DNA from: an uncultured Psychroserpens sp.
GTDB lineage: Bacteria; Bacteroidota; Bacteroidia; Flavobacteriales; Flavobacteriaceae
Length of the DNA: 64,000 nt
Direction of reading: 5' to 3'
Assembly (NCBI RefSeq): GCF_947501425.1
Contig: NZ_CANMVN010000001.1
Coordinates: 248,001-312,000 of the forward strand
This document shows positions 9,162 to 17,929 of the stretch, one piece after another. Below the pieces are notes generated by a model, which saw nothing but the letters and a program-made list of their open reading frames with translations, was not told the DNA's origin and searched no databases. A program made the position numbers and the translations under genes. The first letter of the stretch is position 1; each line of letters begins with the position of its first letter.

Positions 9162-9848
9162 TTAGTGATTAAAATGATGGAATAATGCAATGAAAATGAA
9201 TCCTAATGGAACAGCAATTGAATATACTTTTCCAAATCCCTTTAATCCTTTTGTGTATTTATTATTTGCTCCAACAGATTGGAACGAAGAATTAAAACCA
9301 TGTAAAAGGTGAAGTGCTAAGAACACAAAACCTATACAGTATAGTGCGACTCTCCAGATAGGCTCAAATTTATGAACCAATTCTTCATAGTACCTGTAAC
9401 CGCTATCAGCAACATTAGGGTCTACTAATCCTGACATGTCACCAGCAATGTACTTGGTGTTTATTTCTGGAATCCAGAAATCAATAAAATGAATAACAAG
9501 AAATACCAGAATAAAACCTCCACTCCAGATCATGTTTCTACTCATCCACGTAGAGTTACCAGATGGACTATTTTTTGCATATCCAACAGCACGTGCTCTG
9601 TTGTTTTTGATTTCCAATACAAATCCCATTACAAAATGGAAAATCACACCAAAGATTAATACAGGTTGCAGTAGGTATTGAATGACCCAAAATGTTCCCA
9701 TAAAGTGCGAAACATCATTAAATGTGTCAGGACTGAATACCGAAAGGATGTTAATTGCAAAATGTTGTAAAATGAAAATCATGAGGAAGAGTGCCGAAAG
9801 TGCCATGGCAAACTTTCTTCCTATCGACGAATTAAAAATTCCGCTCAT
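9162..9848 (-). CDS. sdhC: Succinate dehydrogenase cytochrome b subunit (five-helix type)
   Basis: 228 residues with five hydrophobic segments and histidines inside or beside helices (ILQHFAIN, FHFVMGF, LVIHFIDFW, LALHLLHGF). This is the pattern of the single-polypeptide, di-heme b558-type anchor, so no separate sdhD is expected and none is present. First gene of the operon, preceded by a well-matched Bacteroidetes promoter at 9876-9907. Function: membrane anchor and quinone reduction. Confidence 0.95.
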   Translation of the reverse strand: MSGIFNSSIGRKFAMALSALFLMIFILQHFAINILSVFSPDTFNDVSHFMGTFWVIQYLLQPVLIFGVIFHFVMGFVLEIKNNRARAVGYAKNSPSGNSTWMSRNMIWSGGFILVFLVIHFIDFWIPEINTKYIAGDMSGLVDPNVADSGYRYYEELVHKFEPIWRVALYCIGFVFLALHLLHGFNSSFQSVGANNKYTKGLKGFGKVYSIAVPLGFIFIALFHHFNH

Positions 9849-9875
9849 TATAATTGTAGTTAATTATTTGTACAA

Positions 9876-9907
9876 CAAAGATAGTGTAGATAGCACTGTA
9901 CTACAAA
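9876..9907 (-). promoter_or_regulatory. Promoter of the sdhCAB operon
   Basis: On the minus strand, TTTG (complement of CAAA at 9904-9907), a 20-bp spacer, then TATCTTTG (complement of 9876-9883). This is a full match to TTTG-N17-23-TAnnTTTG, with about 25 nt to the sdhC ATG at 9848. Confidence 0.8.
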
Positions 9908-9944
9908 TTTTCGCTTTTATTTTAGTTATTTAGAATGGGTATAA

Positions 9945-11180
9945 TTAAAAGTTGAATCTCGGATTTACAATTGAATTGTATATAGAGCCAAACTGATAGC
10001 TAAAACCAAGACTTACAAAATAATTGTAACCTGATTGCAATTGTTGTTGTTGAAGCAGTAGCTCTTCAAGCGATATGTCACCTGCTGGAAGATTAATTTG
10101 ATCTCTTGTAATTCTGTAACTTCCACTTACATTAAAATTAAATCCCTTAAATATTCGGATGTTAGCGCCTAGGAAAAAACCAAAAGAGTGCAATGATGTA
10201 TCGTGTAAATATTGATTAAAAGAAGCTTCTCCGTTAATGTTTCCCCATTCTTGTCTGAAACTCCCTCCTAATAAAAATGAATGTTGAAATAGCAGCTCTT
10301 TTTCTTCAGCAAAAACTGTTCGTTCAATATAGTCGTTGAATACCATTCCGTTTCTGTAGGATACAATGAGTTGTTTTTTTGCAGATTCTGCATATCTAAA
10401 GAAGTTGTATTCTAAGGCAGGTCTAAGTCTCCAAAATAAATCGTAATTGCTAAATGTTGAGGTGCCGATATTTCCGAAGACACCATAAGACCAATGATCG
10501 TTGATGCTTATTACATCACTTATATTAAGAGATTTATTATTGTTGATGGCTACAATATCTTCACCATCAAAAGTAAATACCGATTTATTTTCACCGAAAT
10601 TAGCTCTGAAAGAAAATTTATTTTTTTCAGTCACACGTCGTGCTGAAAGGTTAACATTGAGTCTGCTAAATGTGTTAGACTCTTGTCCGTCAAAAAAGCC
10701 ATTGGCTCCTACTCTGAACACCCAGTAATTCCAGGGGTCTTTTTCAACAACATCTGTGGTTTCATCCTCAGGACTTGGAACAGAGACAGTCACATCAGAT
10801 AGATTATCATTAGCAATCCAAAAACGAACTAACCCAAGTTTAATGTACTCCAATGTGCGTCTTCGTTCATCATCGCGTGTCATGTTAGAATCTGTTGAAA
10901 ACTTTAACTTGTAGTTGATGTTTTCAAATTCATTTTTACCAATAAAATCAATTTCATAGAGTCGTCCTCCGCTTCCATTTCTTTGAGTTACAAAAAAGAG
11001 GTGAACATCACTAAGTCCTTGATCTCTTACAAATTGCACATTACCTAGATTTTGTCGCATGTAAGTATTATCACATACATTACAATCGAGAAATATTTTG
11101 AGATCATTGTTCAAATTATCTTGTGAAAACACAAAAGAAGTGATGAACAATGCTATAAGTAGTAAGGCGGACTTTAGCAT
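9945..11180 (-). CDS. Outer-membrane beta-barrel protein with N-terminal CxxC domain
   Basis: 411 residues with a Sec signal peptide ending FVFSQ. Residues of about 22-130 form a soluble domain with a paired-cysteine motif (FLDCNVCD) followed by FVRD and SDVHLFFV, then a helical stretch rich in charged residues. The remainder shows alternating aromatic/polar beta strands and ends in a terminal aromatic residue (RFNF), as expected for an outer-membrane barrel. I do not recognise a named family; the DC-x2-CD plus FVRD signature recurs in uncharacterised Bacteroidota outer-membrane proteins. It stands alone, transcribed toward sdhCAB, 207 bp downstream of the lipoprotein gene. That gap holds no recognisable gene or strong terminator. 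Confidence 0.8.
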   Translation of the reverse strand: MLKSALLLIALFITSFVFSQDNLNNDLKIFLDCNVCDNTYMRQNLGNVQFVRDQGLSDVHLFFVTQRNGSGGRLYEIDFIGKNEFENINYKLKFSTDSNMTRDDERRRTLEYIKLGLVRFWIANDNLSDVTVSVPSPEDETTDVVEKDPWNYWVFRVGANGFFDGQESNTFSRLNVNLSARRVTEKNKFSFRANFGENKSVFTFDGEDIVAINNNKSLNISDVISINDHWSYGVFGNIGTSTFSNYDLFWRLRPALEYNFFRYAESAKKQLIVSYRNGMVFNDYIERTVFAEEKELLFQHSFLLGGSFRQEWGNINGEASFNQYLHDTSLHSFGFFLGANIRIFKGFNFNVSGSYRITRDQINLPAGDISLEELLLQQQQLQSGYNYFVSLGFSYQFGSIYNSIVNPRFNF

Positions 11181-11387
11181 AGTTGATTTTAGTTAGTGTG
11201 CAAATATGATATATTAAAATGTAATAGTCTTCCTGATTTAAAAACTTTTAAGTGTATGTAACTGATGATAAAACTAACAAGCGTATTATAGATAAGTGTC
11301 AAAAAAGTGTAAAAGAAATGTCAATCTTTTAGAACACATTCTTTTTTTTTGACTTAAAAATAATGGACTTAGTTTTAGTGAAACATA

Positions 11388-12257
11388 TTATTCTGATACT
11401 ATAGGAATTAATCCTCTTAGTCCCATATCGACAACTTGTTCTCCTGCTTCTGGCTCGTATTTACCATCTGTGTTAACTTCTGTCCATTCGAAACTATTAT
11501 TTATTGAAAATGATAAGGTCACAGTAATATCTTGTGTTTCATTGCCTGTAATTGTAAACCCATTCTCAAATTCACCTGTTACTACACATGAACCTTGTGG
11601 AATAGGCGAGGAGTCAAATAGAGGATTTGGAACAGTAGTTGCTCCTTCTGGTGCCTGACCTTGAGTTGTAAAGCCCAAAGCTTCAAAAGCCCAAAATCCC
11701 TGAGCTCTATTGCCATTAACAGCAATAGTGTTTCCGTTGAGATCAAAAGAAGAAATATAAGAATTATAGCCAACAAAACTCGCCAAGGTTCCAGTAATGT
11801 CTTGATTGTTAACACGTAAATCAATATTGCCTTCCTGATAGGCTAAAGACACTCTTACCCATTCGTAACTCCCTGAAGACACTTCACTAAGCGGAATAGT
11901 TAAAAATGTATCATTATTACCTGCAAATATTGAATTTTGAAAATGTATTGCTTGTGCACCACCAGCAGTAGTTTCATCTCCTTCAAAAATAATTTCACCT
12001 GTACCAAGCGCAGTTGTTGCTGTTGGTGCAAATTCAATATAGTTGGCACTCATACGATTTATTGTAGGTGTTTGAGCAGCATTACCTTGAGCCACTGAAA
12101 CTGGCTGACCAAGATTTCCCAGACGCTCCTGATCAGGGTCAAATTTTAATTTAATAATCAAGTTAGGTGTTGCTGTTTGTAGTGTATCATCCTGATTATC
12201 ACTACAAGACAAAAGTAGTCCCAGAAACAGAAGTGTAAGTAATTTAAAAGCTTTCAT
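11388..12257 (-). CDS. Uncharacterised lipoprotein
   Basis: 289 residues with a lipoprotein signal (lipobox LLLSC, Cys18, followed by SDNQDD, an acidic sequence compatible with surface export in Bacteroidota). The body is rich in Asn, Thr, Gly and aromatic residues in strand-like patterns, suggesting a beta-sandwich. Two copies of a similar core may be present (WVRVSLAYQEGNIDLRVN and FTITGNETQDITVTLSFS). No catalytic motif is seen. It lies 49 bp downstream of the esterase gene on the same strand, so cotranscription is likely. Confidence 0.7.
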   Translation of the reverse strand: MKAFKLLTLLFLGLLLSCSDNQDDTLQTATPNLIIKLKFDPDQERLGNLGQPVSVAQGNAAQTPTINRMSANYIEFAPTATTALGTGEIIFEGDETTAGGAQAIHFQNSIFAGNNDTFLTIPLSEVSSGSYEWVRVSLAYQEGNIDLRVNNQDITGTLASFVGYNSYISSFDLNGNTIAVNGNRAQGFWAFEALGFTTQGQAPEGATTVPNPLFDSSPIPQGSCVVTGEFENGFTITGNETQDITVTLSFSINNSFEWTEVNTDGKYEPEAGEQVVDMGLRGLIPIVSE

Positions 12258-12306
12258 TAATTAAGAGTTTGTATTATAACTCAAATATTATTAAAAAATT
12301 ATAAGA

Positions 12307-13530
12307 TTAGGACTTATCTAATGCATTTAGATTTTTATTGAACATATCTTTATAGTATTCGTAGTTTTCAGAATCATAATTGCTTTTTGTTTTTTCTAGA
12401 ACATCTATCGCTTTTTTATAAAACACTTTAGCTTGCTTCATGTCACCTGATTTTGCAAGAGCTTCGGCTTTGCTATCGTAAATATTAGCATCATCTGGAT
12501 ATAACTCAATGGCCCAATTAAAAACTTTTAAAGCTTCATCTGTTTTGTCCAGAGCTAAACAGTCATACCCAAAACTATTAATTTCGTTTATTGATGGCAA
12601 CACCTTATAATTTGCCCATTCAGACAAATTATTGTAAAATAGTTTTAGGTCTTTAACAAATGGTTGTGAGGCGTCATCAATAAGTGTTTTCTTTTTGTCT
12701 TCGGAAATCGTCCAGATTTTAGCCATTTCCTGAAACCCTTTACTAATTGTAAACAAAGGTGTGGTACTATGGTTTTCACCATCCATAACCGTGTAGTAAT
12801 ACATCAATTCTTTTGGATTGTGATATTTGATTACACGATCTAATTTTTCAGCAGAACTTCTAAATCTATTTTCCATACTACCTATAGTTCCTGCAGACAT
12901 ATAGATAAATTTCTTCATAGATGCATTTGATTTAAAGTAGTTGTCAAAACGAGTGACGATCTGCTCATAATCGTAAGACAAGTTTGGGCTAATAGCAATT
13001 ACAGCTTGAAAAAAGTCTGGTCGAGAGAGTAAGGCGTTGAGTACAAATGTGCCTCCTAACGAATGACCAATAGCTAATTTAAATGGTTCTACCCTGTAAT
13101 TGTTTTCAACCAATGGGAATACTTCTTTTTCCAGATGATCTTCTAAAAGCTGGGCTTGTCCTATTTCTGTATCTCCCCAATCTTTTTTAGTTCTCTCATC
13201 TGCATACATAGGTGTAAATTCTCGCGACCTGTAGGTAGTTTTAATACCAATAATAATGTATTCGTTAAGCTCACCCATTTGCGACATATAATCCATTGTG
13301 CCGCTGGTCATATCAAAAAAAGCATCAAACTGGCCGTCAAACAAATAAATGCTTGGATACTTTTGTGTGTTATTTTCAGTATAAGAAAAGGGTACAAATA
13401 CACGGATTTCGCGTTCTGATTCAAAAACTTTTGAGTCTATCTTATGAGTTTTAGAAACTCCAGAGTACTCTTGGGCATTAGCTATTAGACAAGAGAAAAT
13501 AAAAATAGCGAACAAGGATAAACGTTTCAT
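12307..13530 (-). CDS. Secreted esterase (Fes/esterase D-like) with C-terminal TPR
   Basis: 407 residues with a signal peptide ending ANAQ. Residues of about 25-275 form an alpha/beta-hydrolase of the putative-esterase family: nucleophile Ser157 in GHSLGG, the oxyanion region YLFDGQFD near residue 62, and a likely catalytic His in DGENHSTTP. Residues of about 320-400 contain two tetratricopeptide-like helices (ALKVFNWAIELYPDDANIYD). Esterases of this family cleave enterobactin-type siderophores or acyl-thioesters, but the substrate is not determined here. The AraC regulator is 77 bp upstream on the same strand. A TACATTTG box (minus strand, 13558-13565) could be its promoter. Confidence 0.88.
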   Translation of the reverse strand: MKRLSLFAIFIFSCLIANAQEYSGVSKTHKIDSKVFESEREIRVFVPFSYTENNTQKYPSIYLFDGQFDAFFDMTSGTMDYMSQMGELNEYIIIGIKTTYRSREFTPMYADERTKKDWGDTEIGQAQLLEDHLEKEVFPLVENNYRVEPFKLAIGHSLGGTFVLNALLSRPDFFQAVIAISPNLSYDYEQIVTRFDNYFKSNASMKKFIYMSAGTIGSMENRFRSSAEKLDRVIKYHNPKELMYYYTVMDGENHSTTPLFTISKGFQEMAKIWTISEDKKKTLIDDASQPFVKDLKLFYNNLSEWANYKVLPSINEINSFGYDCLALDKTDEALKVFNWAIELYPDDANIYDSKAEALAKSGDMKQAKVFYKKAIDVLEKTKSNYDSENYEYYKDMFNKNLNALDKS

Positions 13531-13607
13531 AATGTTGTTTTTTGATATTGAACATTACAAATGTAAGTGGGTAAATGCATTAAAAATTGTAAAAATGGGA
13601 CATTACA

Positions 13608-14450
13608 CTATTTTGAATTTAATACTGTCCAAAAGGTATCTTCAGATCCCAGGTGAGATAAGTTACCAAAAAATTGTTTGGGATTAAAGCCAGTTACTTT
13701 TTTAAAATGTTTTATAAAATCAGATTGATCATAGTAATCATTTTGATAAGCTAGATCAGTTAATGCAGGTTTCTGTTTTTGATAGATGTCGATGGCTTTT
13801 CTAAATTTTATCAAATTAGAAAACTCCTTTGGAGCACAGTTGAGGTGCTTTTTGAATAAACGCTGTAGCGTTTTTCTGCTAATGTTTAATGTTTCCGAGA
13901 TTTCTGAGACTCCGAGATGACTATCAAACATAAGATCTATAGCCTTTAATAGTCTTTGGTCTTTGAACGGTTGAATCCTGGCGTCAAAAAAACAATCTAG
14001 TTCATAGACTTTTTCTTTGGGATCAGAAAGCGCATAGACCTGCTCCAAGGTTTTGTTTAGCTCATTTCCGAAGTAATCAAAATCAGATTTTGGATCTTCA
14101 GTAACAATTGCACTCAACGACTCAGATATAAAATTATTAATACCTAAAGGCTGAAACACAATACCTATCTTATCAAAAGGTGCATGGATCTTTCCAATTC
14201 TACTTTGAGAATGAATCCCTGTGTAAATGATTTCTAAGGCTTTTTTTGAATTTGGAGTTACGGTAGATCTATTATCTGAAAAGGAAATTTTAGAGTGTTT
14301 GTAAACCGTTATAGCATTTCTAAAATGTGGATAAAAGATGTATTCTTTTGTATAATTTTTTTCTTCTGATGTATTAAAATAGTAGTAAGCAATATACTTA
14401 CGAAGCGTATCTAATTTTGGTTTAATGGTTATGTAGGTTTCATCAACCAT
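13608..14450 (-). CDS. AraC family transcriptional regulator
   Basis: 280 residues. The C-terminal 100 residues form a double helix-turn-helix of the AraC/XylS type (LGVSEISETLNISRKTLQRLFKKH, residues broken here for length; then DLAYQNDYYDQSDFIKHFKKVTG). The N-terminal 150 residues resemble the DUF6597-type sensory domain common in Bacteroidota AraC regulators (YYFNTSEE, GIVFQPLGINNFI). It lies directly upstream of the esterase and lipoprotein genes and may control them, an inference from position. A 13-bp stem-loop (14465-14512) lies just upstream of its start codon. Confidence 0.88.
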   Translation of the reverse strand: MVDETYITIKPKLDTLRKYIAYYYFNTSEEKNYTKEYIFYPHFRNAITVYKHSKISFSDNRSTVTPNSKKALEIIYTGIHSQSRIGKIHAPFDKIGIVFQPLGINNFISESLSAIVTEDPKSDFDYFGNELNKTLEQVYALSDPKEKVYELDCFFDARIQPFKDQRLLKAIDLMFDSHLGVSEISETLNISRKTLQRLFKKHLNCAPKEFSNLIKFRKAIDIYQKQKPALTDLAYQNDYYDQSDFIKHFKKVTGFNPKQFFGNLSHLGSEDTFWTVLNSK

Positions 14451-14464
14451 CTTTTATTCTTTTG

Positions 14465-14512
14465 AAACCGTTGGACTTCCCGTTATTTTTTAATCTGAAA
14501 GTCCAACGGTTT
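14465..14512. terminator. Stem-loop between the BNR-repeat gene and the araC-type gene
   Basis: The arms AAACCGTTGGACT (14465-14477) and AGTCCAACGGTTT (14500-14512) are perfectly complementary around a 22-base loop. On the minus strand, the direction of both flanking genes, the stem is followed only by TTTC, so termination may be partial. Its edge is about 14 nt from the AraC-type start codon, so it may also affect translation. Confidence 0.6.
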
Positions 14513-17350
14513 TTATTTTACTTCAAACGTCGTTTTTTCATCGCCAATTTGAATTGTATATATGCCTTTAGGCACATAATATTTGTCATTTTTAGCTTTA
14601 TTAATGTCTATACTAGAGTTCTCTTTAAGTAGTGCTTTCCGTCCTTTTTCTGTAAGTGTTAGATCATAACTTGTATAATTGAACCCTTTGTCGGCATTAA
14701 CTTTCATCTCATTTAATAATGCCCCTTTTTCAGACAATACTTTAATGGTTTTTTCTTCGGAAACATTAGAATAAAAAGTTATATCAACTTCTGGTTCATA
14801 CGGATCAAACCATTTGCTCCATGCACTTCCCCATCGTGACGAATATCTAGTGTCATAGATTTTGAATACCGTTTCAGATTTAGATCTCATAGTCTCGTTC
14901 ATTTGCTGAAGAGGTGCAATATCGGTTTGGTAAATACTTCGTCCGTGAGTACCAAGTAATAAGTGTTTGGCATCTGCCTGAACCACAATATCGTGCACAG
15001 CAACATTAGGTAATCCATTGCTAAATGCTTCCCAACTATCCCCTTGATCGAATGAGACATAAGCGCCATTGTCTGTTCCCAGATACAGTACATTTTCGTT
15101 TTCAGGATCTTCTTTAATAACATTTACAGGAGACGCAGGAATATTTGAACTTATACTTTTCCAGGTTTGTCCGTAGTCATTACTCATATAAGCATAGACT
15201 TTGAAATCATCCCAACGATAACCGTTAAGTGTTGCATATACGCGTTCTTTTTTATGTTGAGATGCTACCAAACGACTCACCCAAAGATCTTTGGGTAGTG
15301 TGTTAGAAATATTAGACCAGCTTCCACCACCATCTTTTGTAACATGTATTAAGCCGTCATCACTTCCTGTGTAAATTAATCCGAACTGAAATGGAGATTC
15401 GCTAATGGTTGTTAAAGTTCCATAGGCTACATTTCCTTTTTTTCCACCATTGGTCAAATCATCACTAATAGCAGTGAAGTCATCACCTTGATTCATAGAA
15501 CGCATTAATTTGTTGCCACCTAAGTATAGGATATCCTGATTGTGAGATGATAACAGGATTGGTGTTTGCCAATTAAAACGATAAGGGTTTTCTCCTAATT
15601 TATGTTTTGGTTGAATGTATCTTTGGTCTTGAGTTTCGAGGTTTAATCTGTAGTAATTTCCAAATTGAAACCCAGTATATACAATGTTGTTATTTCTACT
15701 GTCTATTTGTATTTGCATACCATCACCACCCATGATACTTTTCCATGGATATTGACCATTTTGATGCCAGCTTTTGTTTTCTGGAGAACCGTAGGCACCA
15801 ACCCAAACACCATTATCTTGTAAACCTCCATAGATGTTATAAGGTTTTGCATTATCTACATTGATGGCATAAAACTGTCCTACAGAAGGCGAGTTGTTCT
15901 TAATCCAATTTTCACCATCATCATAAGTGATATTGACACCACCATCATTGCCGTTGATCAAATGATCTGGATTTTTAGGATTGATCCAAAGCGCGTGGTG
16001 ATCGGCATGTACATTTTCAGCACTTATTGAAGTGAAAGTTTTACCTCCATCTTTTGATTTTACGATTGGAACACCATAAATGTAAATATGATCTGCATTA
16101 TTTGGTGCTACATAAATGTGTCCGAAATAATACCCATAACTGTAATAGATGTCGTCTAAATAGTCATCATGTGTTTTTTTCCAGGTGATGCCTCCGTCTG
16201 TACTTTTGTAAACCTCGGTTCCAATAACAGGCGTATCAAACAACATAGAATTAGCGTCTTCAAGGTATTTAGCAAGATCGATAGGTTCTACATTTCCACT
16301 ACGCACCATTTGTTTAACGTTATCTGCTCTATATTTCTCTTGGAAACCATTTGTTTTTAAATACGCGTTAAGCTTTTTGTTGTCAAGTGCTAAAAATGAT
16401 TCGGTGGTCATTGATTTGAAATCGTCTTTATTCAAGGTATTTGATTGTTCCTTTTTGTCTTCGGAAACTCTACGGAATTGACTATCGTGAACGGCATACA
16501 CAACATTGTCATCATAAATCGCTAAGCCAATTCTTCCAACACCTTGACCTGTTGGGAAACCGCTGTTTTCAGTTGAAACTTTAGTCCATGTGTTACCAGC
16601 ATCTGTACTTTTATAAATTCCTGAATTATTTCCGCTGCCATCAAAATTCCAAGCTTTTCTGTCTTTGGTCCATGACGATGCAAACATCACATTGTAATTG
16701 TTAGGATTGGTTTGAACATCGATAATACCACTCATATTATCAACAAAAAGTTTTTGAGACCAAGTCTTACCTCCATCTGTGGTTTTGTATATCCCACGCT
16801 CCTGATTTGGAGAATATAGATGTCCAGTAACTCCAACAACAACTTCATCAGGATTATTTGGGTTGATCAAAATACGACCAATATGGTGAGAATCTTTTAA
16901 TCCCATATTTTGCCAGGTCTCACCATTATCTGTAGATTTTAGGATCCCAATTCCTGCATAGCTGGATCTGGAACTATTATTTTCTCCTGTACCTACCCAA
17001 ATGGTTTTACTGTTCCAATCTACAGCGATGTCGCCAACATTTTGAGTGTCTGAAGTGTCAAGAATTGGTGAAAAAGTTGTACCATTATTAGTTGTGTGCC
17101 ACACACCTCCAGAGGCATATCCAACATAGAATTCAGTTGGATTATCTGGATTTACAGCCAGATCTACAACACGACCACTCATGATGGTTGGCCCCATGTT
17201 TTTAAAGGCTACATTTTTGACAAGAGATGACTTAACAAGTTGCTCTTTTTTATTGAGAGCATCCTCAATAATTTGTGCTGATGTTGATGGTTGTTGTGCG
17301 TTTAGAAGTAAAGAGGCACCTAAAAAAAGATAGCAAATATGTTTTAACAT
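14513..17350 (-). CDS. Secreted BNR/Asp-box beta-propeller protein (sortilin/VPS10-like)
   Basis: 945 residues with a signal peptide ending LLNAQ. Roughly ten Asp-box repeats (S/T-x-D-x-G-x-T-W) are visible across residues 90-780, including KSTDNGETW, KTTDGGKTW, KSTDAGNTW, KSTDGGITW and DQGDSW. Together they indicate two stacked beta-propellers as in Vps10/xyloglucanase-like proteins. The catalytic residues of GH74 or sialidases were not identified, so annotation as a glycosyl hydrolase would be a guess. The C-terminal 140 residues form a beta domain (VPKGIYTIQIGDEKTTFEVK) that resembles neither T9SS sorting-domain type clearly. The gene is 62 bp upstream of the AraC gene. Confidence 0.85.
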   Translation of the reverse strand: MLKHICYLFLGASLLLNAQQPSTSAQIIEDALNKKEQLVKSSLVKNVAFKNMGPTIMSGRVVDLAVNPDNPTEFYVGYASGGVWHTTNNGTTFSPILDTSDTQNVGDIAVDWNSKTIWVGTGENNSSRSSYAGIGILKSTDNGETWQNMGLKDSHHIGRILINPNNPDEVVVGVTGHLYSPNQERGIYKTTDGGKTWSQKLFVDNMSGIIDVQTNPNNYNVMFASSWTKDRKAWNFDGSGNNSGIYKSTDAGNTWTKVSTENSGFPTGQGVGRIGLAIYDDNVVYAVHDSQFRRVSEDKKEQSNTLNKDDFKSMTTESFLALDNKKLNAYLKTNGFQEKYRADNVKQMVRSGNVEPIDLAKYLEDANSMLFDTPVIGTEVYKSTDGGITWKKTHDDYLDDIYYSYGYYFGHIYVAPNNADHIYIYGVPIVKSKDGGKTFTSISAENVHADHHALWINPKNPDHLINGNDGGVNITYDDGENWIKNNSPSVGQFYAINVDNAKPYNIYGGLQDNGVWVGAYGSPENKSWHQNGQYPWKSIMGGDGMQIQIDSRNNNIVYTGFQFGNYYRLNLETQDQRYIQPKHKLGENPYRFNWQTPILLSSHNQDILYLGGNKLMRSMNQGDDFTAISDDLTNGGKKGNVAYGTLTTISESPFQFGLIYTGSDDGLIHVTKDGGGSWSNISNTLPKDLWVSRLVASQHKKERVYATLNGYRWDDFKVYAYMSNDYGQTWKSISSNIPASPVNVIKEDPENENVLYLGTDNGAYVSFDQGDSWEAFSNGLPNVAVHDIVVQADAKHLLLGTHGRSIYQTDIAPLQQMNETMRSKSETVFKIYDTRYSSRWGSAWSKWFDPYEPEVDITFYSNVSEEKTIKVLSEKGALLNEMKVNADKGFNYTSYDLTLTEKGRKALLKENSSIDINKAKNDKYYVPKGIYTIQIGDEKTTFEVK

Positions 17351-17534
17351 GATGGTTGATTTTAATGTGCACTAAAGGTAATAAATATAGATGACGGACT
17401 TGTCAGAAATTTATAGTAGCGATAACCTTACTTATAAATTTTGTGTAAAAATGTTAATTAAATTGAATAATATTTATTTTTTTAACTAAAAAATTCACTA
17501 CTTTTCAAAATATTAACTAATAACTTTATTGAAA

Positions 17535-17831
17535 ATGGAAGAGTATTTACCTTTAATTATCCAATTAGTAAGTGGAGCCGTTGGCGGAAACTTAGCTGGA
17601 TCCCTTATGAAAAAGTTTTCTTTAGGAACCCTTGGTAACTCAATTTTAGGCATTTTAGGAGGCGGACTTGGTGGTCAGCTTTTAGGTATGCTAGTTGGAG
17701 GTGCCGAAGCAGCAGAAGCTTCAACAAGTATGGACCTATCAAGTATCCTTGGCAGTGTTGCAGGAGGTGGTGTAGGAGGAGGCGTTCTCATGGCTATAGT
17801 GGGAATGATAAAGAAAGCTATGAGTAAATAG
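17535..17831 (+). CDS. Small glycine-rich membrane protein
   Basis: 98 residues from the ATG at 17535 (MEEYLPLIIQLVSG); an in-frame TTG two codons upstream is less likely. There are three hydrophobic stretches with glycine-zipper patterns (GAVGGNLAG, GILGGGLGGQLLGMLVGG, GSVAGGGVGGGVLMAIVG) and a basic tail KKAMSK. Glycine zippers of this type pack transmembrane helices tightly and can oligomerise. No signal peptidase site or known domain. Monocistronic, closed by its own terminator at 17852-17886. I do not recognise a function. Confidence 0.75.
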   Translation: MEEYLPLIIQLVSGAVGGNLAGSLMKKFSLGTLGNSILGILGGGLGGQLLGMLVGGAEAAEASTSMDLSSILGSVAGGGVGGGVLMAIVGMIKKAMSK

Positions 17832-17851
17832 CTTACTAGTATATCTTAGAT

Positions 17852-17886
17852 AAAAGGTGTTCAATATTATTTTGAACACCTTTTTC
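17852..17886 (+). terminator. Rho-independent terminator
   Basis: AAAAGGTGTTCAA pairs with TTGAACACCTTTTT around a short AT loop, followed by a T-run. Confidence 0.9.
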
Positions 17887-17929
17887 TTTTCTATAATCTA
17901 CTTATCTTTACCATCATAAAATATGACTT

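Noticed and set aside
14513-17350. Assignment of the BNR-repeat protein as a sialidase or GH74 glycosidase
   Set aside because: Asp-boxes are structural. The catalytic residues of those families could not be located, so only the fold is claimed.
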